Positions 34,586-38,959 of a stretch of 38,959 nt of DNA are shown piece by piece; the first letter of the stretch is position 1; every line of letters starts with the position of its first letter. The stretch spans positions 1 to 38,959 of the forward strand of contig DRHS01000222.1 of the NCBI GenBank assembly GCA_011053095.1. The letters run 5' to 3'. A program made the translations under genes and the position numbers. This DNA comes from Bacteroides sp. (GTDB taxonomy: Bacteria > Bacteroidota > Bacteroidia > Bacteroidales > SM23-62). The notes beneath the pieces are model-generated. The model was not told where the DNA came from. It saw only the letters and a list, made by a program, of their open reading frames with translations, and ran no database searches.

Positions 34586-34854
34586 GATACAATTACTTCA
34601 CAAGAATTAAACTGGTTTCCCAAAGATCTTGTATCACCCCATCATTTAAACACACTCTCATTAAATAAAGAATTCTGGATTCCTTCCTTTTCGAGTTAGA
34701 CTGTTTATCGTCAGCAATGTCCGGATCTCGAGTAGTATAAAGTTAAGAGATGGTTTATTCATATCAAAATTGTTTTGAGTTACTATTTTAATTCTTTGTT
34801 CACTTTTAATCCTGGCTGGCCGCAATAAAAACATTTTAAAACCGCATACCTGTA
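34586..34854. other. Intergenic region with no recognised feature
   Basis: These 269 AT-rich bases separate the convergent enolase and GH71/99-like genes. GATACAA near the left end recurs as TTGTATC about 36 bases later, but no T tract follows. No gene, RNA or clear terminator was recognised. Confidence 0.5.
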
Positions 34855-36174
34855 TTATTTCCTTTGGGGGATATCAGGCGTGTTGGGTATTTCTCTTCTC
34901 AGCACCTGGCCGGCTTTTCCTGTTAGCCACAGGTAATGGTCTCCCGGCATCCCGTCATTATCCACGAAATGATAGTCCTCGCTCTCAGGTGGGTTATCCA
35001 ATACAGGAATAATGGCAGTTCCTTCATCGATCTCGTCAAACATGGCTACATAGAGCATTTCTGCACCGGCTGTGATCGCTGCATGGATTAGGTCCCAGTA
35101 GAACCGACCCCCGTGGCGGGGAATGGCTCCGTAGGCGCTGGCCCTGACAAAACCCGGTCTAGTTAATGAAAGGTTCTGCCAGCTGAAACCGGCATATACA
35201 ATTGGTACATAATCGACCCCTTGTTCCCGGCACCAGGCAATATCCTCCATAACATGATCGCGGTAGCGGTCCCTTTCATGGTGCAGCAGGGGAGTAAAAC
35301 GCTGAACCATCCACGGAAGAACGATATCTGCAGATCGGATCAACTCATGCAGATAGGGATCCGGGCGGGTGTCATTGTTCAGAGTACGGAAATAAGTGGG
35401 CGTACCAAGCATCACCGAGCAACCTCCATATACGGGATCATTTTTGAGAAAATCAATCAGGCGGTTAACACCAATCTTCCTGATATCATAGGGTCTTGTA
35501 GTAAATCCCAGTCCCCAAATCACCACCAATGGTTTGCCATTATGAAACAGGTAGTTCTGGTCTTCTCCCCGGCTTGTAACCTTCATTTCATCCACCAGGT
35601 ATTTCCAGTCCTCGATAACAGCTGAACAGTCTTCACCTTCAGGATTCAGGCCTGACAGGTCATACATTACAGAAATGGCTCTCCCGTATTTTATGGAAGC
35701 ATCCAATGCATTAGAAAGTATAATGTCTGCTGACTTTTCCGGATTATTATCCCTTGCCACCCTGAAAAAACGCTGCATAAAAACCCCATCAATCCCGTAT
35801 TCTTTCATCCAGCTGAAATGCAGATCGGTCGTGCTTTGATCAAGGGAGCTGAACACTTTGGCCGGTTTACCATCATGTCCTATAAACTCAGTCTCATATA
35901 CCTTTTTGTACCCGGATACATCCGGCCAAAAGTCTACTGTATTGTGGTCCTTGTCAAACTTACCATCCCTGCCGTAATGTCCCCATTCTGATCCTGACCC
36001 GTCTCCCGGAGCCCTGAACCATCCCTGGTATCCGCACATGACCAATCCTTTGTAACTGGTATAGTTACTTGACATATCATGCTTAAGCTGGGCATTTGTT
36101 TCTAGTTGGACTATTGATGCTAATAAGATAATTAGTATGAGTGTCTTTTTCATGGTTGCTTCTGGGTTATTCAT
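34855..36174 (-). CDS. Exported glycoside hydrolase family 71/99-like protein
   Basis: A 439-residue secreted protein with a signal peptide (MKKTLILIILLASIVQLETNA, residues 8-28). The family core includes YKGLVMCGYQGWFRAPGDGS, EYGIDGVFMQRFFR, SVMYDLSGLNPEG, PLVVIWGLGF and the C-terminal AMFDEIDEGTAIIPV. These motifs are typical of (beta/alpha)8 proteins annotated as GH71/99-like or xylosidase/arabinosidase. True GH99 enzymes act on mannans and GH71 on alpha-1,3-glucan, and the substrate here is not defined. The ATG at 36174 is preferred because it overlaps the stop of an upstream sulfatase-like fragment as ATGA. The ATG at 36153 (residue 8) is the alternative and gives a more compact signal peptide. 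Confidence 0.85.
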   Translation of the reverse strand: MNNPEATMKKTLILIILLASIVQLETNAQLKHDMSSNYTSYKGLVMCGYQGWFRAPGDGSGSEWGHYGRDGKFDKDHNTVDFWPDVSGYKKVYETEFIGHDGKPAKVFSSLDQSTTDLHFSWMKEYGIDGVFMQRFFRVARDNNPEKSADIILSNALDASIKYGRAISVMYDLSGLNPEGEDCSAVIEDWKYLVDEMKVTSRGEDQNYLFHNGKPLVVIWGLGFTTRPYDIRKIGVNRLIDFLKNDPVYGGCSVMLGTPTYFRTLNNDTRPDPYLHELIRSADIVLPWMVQRFTPLLHHERDRYRDHVMEDIAWCREQGVDYVPIVYAGFSWQNLSLTRPGFVRASAYGAIPRHGGRFYWDLIHAAITAGAEMLYVAMFDEIDEGTAIIPVLDNPPESEDYHFVDNDGMPGDHYLWLTGKAGQVLRREIPNTPDIPQRK

Positions 36175-36287
36175 GGTTTTATAAATAGAGTTTTCAAATG
36201 TTCCTTTATGCTGTCATATCCTTCCTTTGCAGAAAGATCATTATACTCGAGGGGATTATTGACCTGGACATACTGTGCGTCGTCAGC
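36171..36287 (-). pseudogene. Sulfatase C-terminal fragment
   Basis: A 38-residue open tail without a start, reading ADDAQYVQVNNPLEYNDLS then AKEGYDSIKEHLKTLFIKP and ending in TGA. The NNPLEYNDLSAKEGYDSIKEHL pattern matches the C-terminal end of Bacteroidota sulfatases (typically DP-E-NNLA then a helix). The stop overlaps the ATG of the GH71/99-like gene (ATGA, 36174-36171). The frame is closed by TAA at 36288-36290 upstream, so the rest of the gene is gone. It is inferred that a sulfatase-hydrolase operon existed and was truncated. Confidence 0.5.
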
Positions 36288-36350
36288 TTAATCTGAACTT
36301 TTTCGGGTAAAAAATTAAGGCGTGGTTTCATATAAAGATATTCAATTATT

Positions 36351-36370
36351 TCAGCACTTTACTGTGCTGA
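36351..36370. repeat. 7-bp inverted repeat at the end of the IS3 remnant
   Basis: TCAGCAC (36351-36357) and GTGCTGA (36364-36370) are perfect arms around six bases, overlapping the stop of the transposase fragment. No T run suits a terminator. It may be a residual element end or a chance structure. Confidence 0.3.
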
Positions 36371-36514
36371 TAAATTGAGTTTTTTATTTATGTATTCATT
36401 TTTTCTGGTCTTTATTGTATCAAGTTTGATTTTTCGCCTCTTTTTCAGGATCTTTTGATCCCTTCCATAGAATACATCAGCTGGTGTCAGATTGACAAGA
36501 ATGATCTGGTATTG
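36359..36514 (-). pseudogene. IS3-family transposase C-terminal remnant
   Basis: A 51-residue tail in minus frame reading QYQIILVNLTPADVFYGR then DQKILKKRRKIKLDTIKTRK, ending in TAA (36359-36361). The NLTPADVFYGR segment followed by a basic ILKKRxxIK helix is the hallmark C-terminus of IS3-family OrfB (DDE) transposases. The catalytic DDE residues and the rest of the element are absent. It begins directly at the end of the antitoxin gene, in a different frame, where the toxin partner would be expected. It is therefore a decayed insertion. Confidence 0.75.
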
Positions 36515-36516
36515 CT

Positions 36517-36762
36517 CTAAGACCATTCTTCACTAGTTTCTTCGTTGAAAATATCAGGTATGAGAAGGATGTCCTCCTGGGCTTCTCCCATTTTCCTGAA
36601 CGCAGCTGCCCAACCCGAACGGGGTTTTGATACAGGTTTGAGAATGATCCTTCCTTTTTCAAGAATTAATTCCACCTTATCCCTTATGTCATACCTGTCA
36701 AGGATGGATTTTTTCAACCGTATTCCTTTCGAGTTGCTAATTTTAATGACTGATAGCTCTAT
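36517..36762 (-). CDS. MazE/AbrB-type antitoxin, orphan, ATA at expected start
   Basis: A SpoVT-AbrB-domain protein of 81 residues if read from ATA at 36762-36760: IELSVIKISNSKGIRL, then KKSILDRYDIRDKVEL and ILEKGRIILKPVSKPRSGW, ending FNEETSEEWS. Homologous antitoxins start MELSVIKIGNSKGIRL, so ATA occupies the place of ATG. The only standard-like start in the frame is TTG at 36717, which would delete the DNA-binding strand. Either ATA is used weakly, or the gene is inactivated by a G-to-A change. A perfect -7 box lies 50 bases upstream. The MazF/PemK-type toxin gene expected downstream is missing and replaced by an IS3 fragment. Confidence 0.6.
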   Translation of the reverse strand: MELSVIKISNSKGIRLKKSILDRYDIRDKVELILEKGRIILKPVSKPRSGWAAAFRKMGEAQEDILLIPDIFNEETSEEWS

Positions 36763-36811
36763 GCTATTGTATTTATGTAGTTACAACGTAATTACTCTAT
36801 TTTGAATTTAG

Positions 36812-36819
36812 CAAATCTA
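36812..36819 (-). promoter_or_regulatory. -7 box upstream of the antitoxin
   Basis: On the minus strand the bases read TAGATTTG, an exact TAnnTTTG. A transcript would start near 36806, about 45 bases before the ATA codon. The -33 position (GCAT) does not match TTTG, so only half of the promoter is supported. Confidence 0.35.
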
Positions 36820-36876
36820 TCATGGCGGGCGGACCATTCATGCAATACAATTTCAATCACGATCCGCAGTTTATAG

Positions 36877-36901
36877 AGGTGGCCGCAAAATGCGACCACC
36901 T
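36877..36901. repeat. 11-bp inverted repeat with 3-base loop
   Basis: AGGTGGCCGCA (36877-36887) and TGCGACCACCT (36891-36901) pair at 10 of 11 positions around AAA. No T tract follows on either strand, so it is not a typical terminator. GC-rich arms in AT-rich DNA next to an IS3 relic suggest the end of a lost mobile element, but the family was not determined. Confidence 0.45.
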
Positions 36902-36950
36902 ATCTAATCTGATACATTGGATATCACATTTTATGATACCCATTTCTTCA

Positions 36951-37154
36951 TTATTCCTCCTCCTTCACTTCTTCCCTTTTCCCGTCAATAAAGACAAAAT
37001 TGTCTCCGTTGATCTCCCAGGAATAGCTCTTGACGCCTTCCTTGTCTTCCCAGTTGGAGGATTGTATTTTACCTTCCACATAGGGGTATCCCTTTACGGA
37101 CATAAGCCCCGACATTCCCCATGAGTGTGGCTTAGTTCTGTAATACATTGCCAT
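36951..37154 (-). CDS. Small hypothetical protein
   Basis: A 67-residue frame with an ATG start (37152-37154) and TAA stop. It begins MAMYYRTKPHSWGMSGLM and ends FVFIDGKREEVKEEE. It has no signal peptide or membrane helix. The alternation SYSWEINGDNFVFIDG suggests two beta strands, and the C-terminus is strongly acidic. No family was recognised. It lies 35 bases downstream, on the same strand, of the stop of the large beta-sandwich protein, so it may be the tail gene of that unit or a remnant. A longer plus-strand frame over the same bases has less protein-like composition. Confidence 0.35.
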   Translation of the reverse strand: MAMYYRTKPHSWGMSGLMSVKGYPYVEGKIQSSNWEDKEGVKSYSWEINGDNFVFIDGKREEVKEEE

Positions 37155-37189
37155 TCATCAGACACGCTTGCTCGTAAATGAGAACAGGA

Positions 37190-38959
37190 TTATTCAATGA
37201 ATATGTATTTGACTAGTTCCAGGACCTTCCCTTTAGTATCTATCCCCCTCAGCAGAACCTGGTATCTCCCTGAATTTTCCCCTGCCTTGAAGGTGATGCG
37301 CTTGGTATCTCCTTCGAAAGAAAGGTTCGGATTCCAGTATAGAGTGGGGTTCAGGTAGGGAATCCTGGTTACAGGGCTTTCCTTAGCCCCGCTGAATCGG
37401 TTCTCTTTAGGAAATACCTCCATTCTAGTCTTGAAGGCATTGGGCGGGATCTCAAGTTGCAGGTTAAGATCATTTGCAACGATATTGATAATACCGTCAA
37501 ATACCTGGTTCTCGATTAGATAATCCTGACGAACCAGATCCACGAAATCCACCTCTGAAACAGGCAGATCAAGAATACTTTTGAAATCCAGGACAGGTAC
37601 TCCATTGAATAATATTAATGGATTATTCCCAAGGATATAATTAGTACTCCTGTGAAATAATTGTAAACTGAATTCATCATTCCTGGTACTTATTTTCTCT
37701 CCGATAATGATTTCTTTAAAAACCTCTTCCATGTCTTTCATTGCCACATAATTTTTCAGTTGTGTATGAAAATCAGGTACACCGTAAAAGGCAATACCCC
37801 GGTCCTCATTTGCCGGGATGGGTTCATTTTTATCCTTGTACATCTTTTCCAGCAATGATTGTTGGTACGCCCTGTCATATTCATCAAACCTACTTGTATC
37901 AAAATGGAAAAAATCCAGGTGATAGTTCTCAAAGGAGGGGTGGAATGGCCAGTCTAAAGATATTTCCATTATGTTCTTATGTCCGAAGGCTTGTATCACA
38001 AATTCTGACATACCGGTCTTCTGAACAGGATATGCAAAACTGAATCTTCCATCATTATCTGTCCTTGAATTCACTATCGAGGCTTGTTTACCTACGAAAA
38101 AAAGTACCAGATTATCATTACTGATTCTCCTACCGTTTACCGGATTAAATCCATATCCGGTCACACGCTTGGAATCAACTTCAGGCATATACTCCAGTTC
38201 CTCCGGCAAACCTTGGAAAACATTCTTCCATGTAAACCTGCTGCTCATTCGGGTAATCAGATAAACATCCAGCAGCTCAGCCAGGCTATCTTTCGGAATA
38301 ACCGGGATTAATTGTTCGAATTCATCCCAGTCATTGAGATATGGATGCAGGTCTGCGCAAGATTTAAAACTCTGGTTTAGCTTATTATTGATAAACAAAT
38401 CTTTTCTGATGGACAGGGAAAGGAGCTCGAATTCCTGTTCATCCGGTAGCAAGATTTCCATGTCGATTGTCTCACCCTTTTTAAAAGATGATTTCCTGAA
38501 TACAAGATCGGCTGAGCCTGATACTCTGCTTACGTCATGATAATATAGCCTCTGGCAGTATTCTTCAAAAGTACTGTTAAGAATACTGAATTCCAGCAAT
38601 CCTTCAGGAAGTGAGGAATAGGGAAAATTCACTTCTTTCAAACCCTGCTCAAGAACTCGTTCAAAAAATACCAGTCCCCTGGATTTCCCAATCAGGTAAT
38701 ACTTCTCTCTTTCAGATATATCCTGACCCAGCACTTTTAGTTTAAGCTGGCTTCCTTCTTCCTGAATTTTAAGGGTAAGTCCATTGTCCTGGATCTCAAG
38801 CGGGATTCTGTCAATGCCTGGCAGATCCAGAAAATAAGTGGAGGATGTATCAGCATAAAATGAACAGTATCCCATTCCCGGAACTAAAAATTCAAGTTTT
38901 GCGATGGTATCATCAGGCTGTCTGACCAGGTATCCCTCCCTGAGCTCTGCATAGAGTCC
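37190..38959 (-). CDS. Large exported MG2-like beta-sandwich protein, 5' end beyond window
   Basis: An incomplete gene running off the right edge. The frame stays open through 38959, so the Met at 38875 is internal, and 28 further residues (GLYAELREGYLVRQPDDTIA onward) belong to it. At least 589 residues are visible. Successive beta-sandwich modules resemble the macroglobulin (MG2) and CarboxypepD_reg-like domains of big Bacteroidota surface proteins. Diagnostic tracts are KYYLIGKSRGLVFFERV, LPEGLLEFSILNSTFEE and VTGYGFNPVNGRRISNDNLVLFF. A plug-like segment follows, PLILFNGVPVLDFKSILDLP. No protease or TonB-box motif is visible. It is likely an outer-membrane-associated or periplasmic protein whose signal peptide lies outside the window. 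Confidence 0.75.
   Translation of the reverse strand, partial: GLYAELREGYLVRQPDDTIAKLEFLVPGMGYCSFYADTSSTYFLDLPGIDRIPLEIQDNGLTLKIQEEGSQLKLKVLGQDISEREKYYLIGKSRGLVFFERVLEQGLKEVNFPYSSLPEGLLEFSILNSTFEEYCQRLYYHDVSRVSGSADLVFRKSSFKKGETIDMEILLPDEQEFELLSLSIRKDLFINNKLNQSFKSCADLHPYLNDWDEFEQLIPVIPKDSLAELLDVYLITRMSSRFTWKNVFQGLPEELEYMPEVDSKRVTGYGFNPVNGRRISNDNLVLFFVGKQASIVNSRTDNDGRFSFAYPVQKTGMSEFVIQAFGHKNIMEISLDWPFHPSFENYHLDFFHFDTSRFDEYDRAYQQSLLEKMYKDKNEPIPANEDRGIAFYGVPDFHTQLKNYVAMKDMEEVFKEIIIGEKISTRNDEFSLQLFHRSTNYILGNNPLILFNGVPVLDFKSILDLPVSEVDFVDLVRQDYLIENQVFDGIINIVANDLNLQLEIPPNAFKTRMEVFPKENRFSGAKESPVTRIPYLNPTLYWNPNLSFEGDTKRITFKAGENSGRYQVLLRGIDTKGKVLELVKYIFIE

Noticed and set aside
36477-36662. 61-codon minus-strand frame across the antitoxin and IS remnant
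   Set aside because: It is an off-frame shadow of the antitoxin, which has the recognisable AbrB sequence.
36822-37124. Plus-strand 100-residue open frame
   Set aside because: It overlaps the inverted repeat and the minus-strand small gene, and its composition is hydrophobic without a clear fold or family.

Overview
The window is a 39 kb piece of a Bacteroidota genome, most likely Bacteroidales or Marinilabiliales. The evidence is two proteins with type IX secretion (T9SS) C-terminal sorting domains, a DUF4294 protein, a TPR/OmpA-like protein of Bacteroidales type, -33/-7 promoters of the TTTG-N20-TAnnTTTG form, and GldL-like membrane motifs. Most genes are chromosomal housekeeping or exported catabolic functions. 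No tRNA, rRNA, CRISPR array, phage or intact mobile element was seen. The first 19 bases are exactly the Tn5/Nextera mosaic-end adapter and are not genomic, so the first gene is truncated by the contig edge. The last gene runs off the right edge.

Layout. 20-7573: truncated TPR/OmpA-like protein, TrmH-family methyltransferase, sucC, a minus-strand operon of two CDGSH iron-sulfur proteins plus arginine deiminase, a DUF4294 protein, ElbB and ThpR. 7659-11543: a membrane sugar-phosphate transferase, a Gfo/Idh oxidoreductase, Pcm and an MBL-fold hydrolase. 11666-18006: glycine decarboxylase, a Tat-exported M24 peptidase and a DUF255 thioredoxin-like lipoprotein. 18124-21220: a T9SS Ig/FnIII protein and an ICMT-like methyltransferase. 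21281-26399: a minus-strand operon encoding an exported S9D peptidase, an M28 peptidase and a Tat-signal class V aminotransferase. 26483-27823: a compact regulatory unit made of a palindrome, a promoter that abuts its start codon, a PadR regulator, and a membrane protein with a DUF1700/HAAS-like N-terminus and three exact 63-residue GldL-like repeats. 27939-32661: a large T9SS protein with 14 YCF48/BNR-type repeats whose signal peptide lies in a different reading frame. 32739-37154: an exported mannonate-dehydratase-like enolase and a GH71/99-like hydrolase, surrounded by gene remnants. These remnants are a DUF6176-like fragment, a sulfatase tail, an IS3 transposase tail and an orphan MazE-like antitoxin whose expected ATG is ATA. 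37190-end: a large exported beta-sandwich (MG2-like) protein.

How the genes work together. The exported S9D, M28 and M24 peptidases with the aminotransferase suggest envelope peptide and amino-acid catabolism. Arginine deiminase, GcvP and SucC would take up part of the resulting carbon and nitrogen inside the cell. The most unusual unit is the PadR and GldL-repeat pair. The repeats keep the lysine-bearing K-(I/L)-Q-H-x-P-G-A-G signature of the T9SS motor subunit GldL but lack its proton-pathway glutamate in all three copies.
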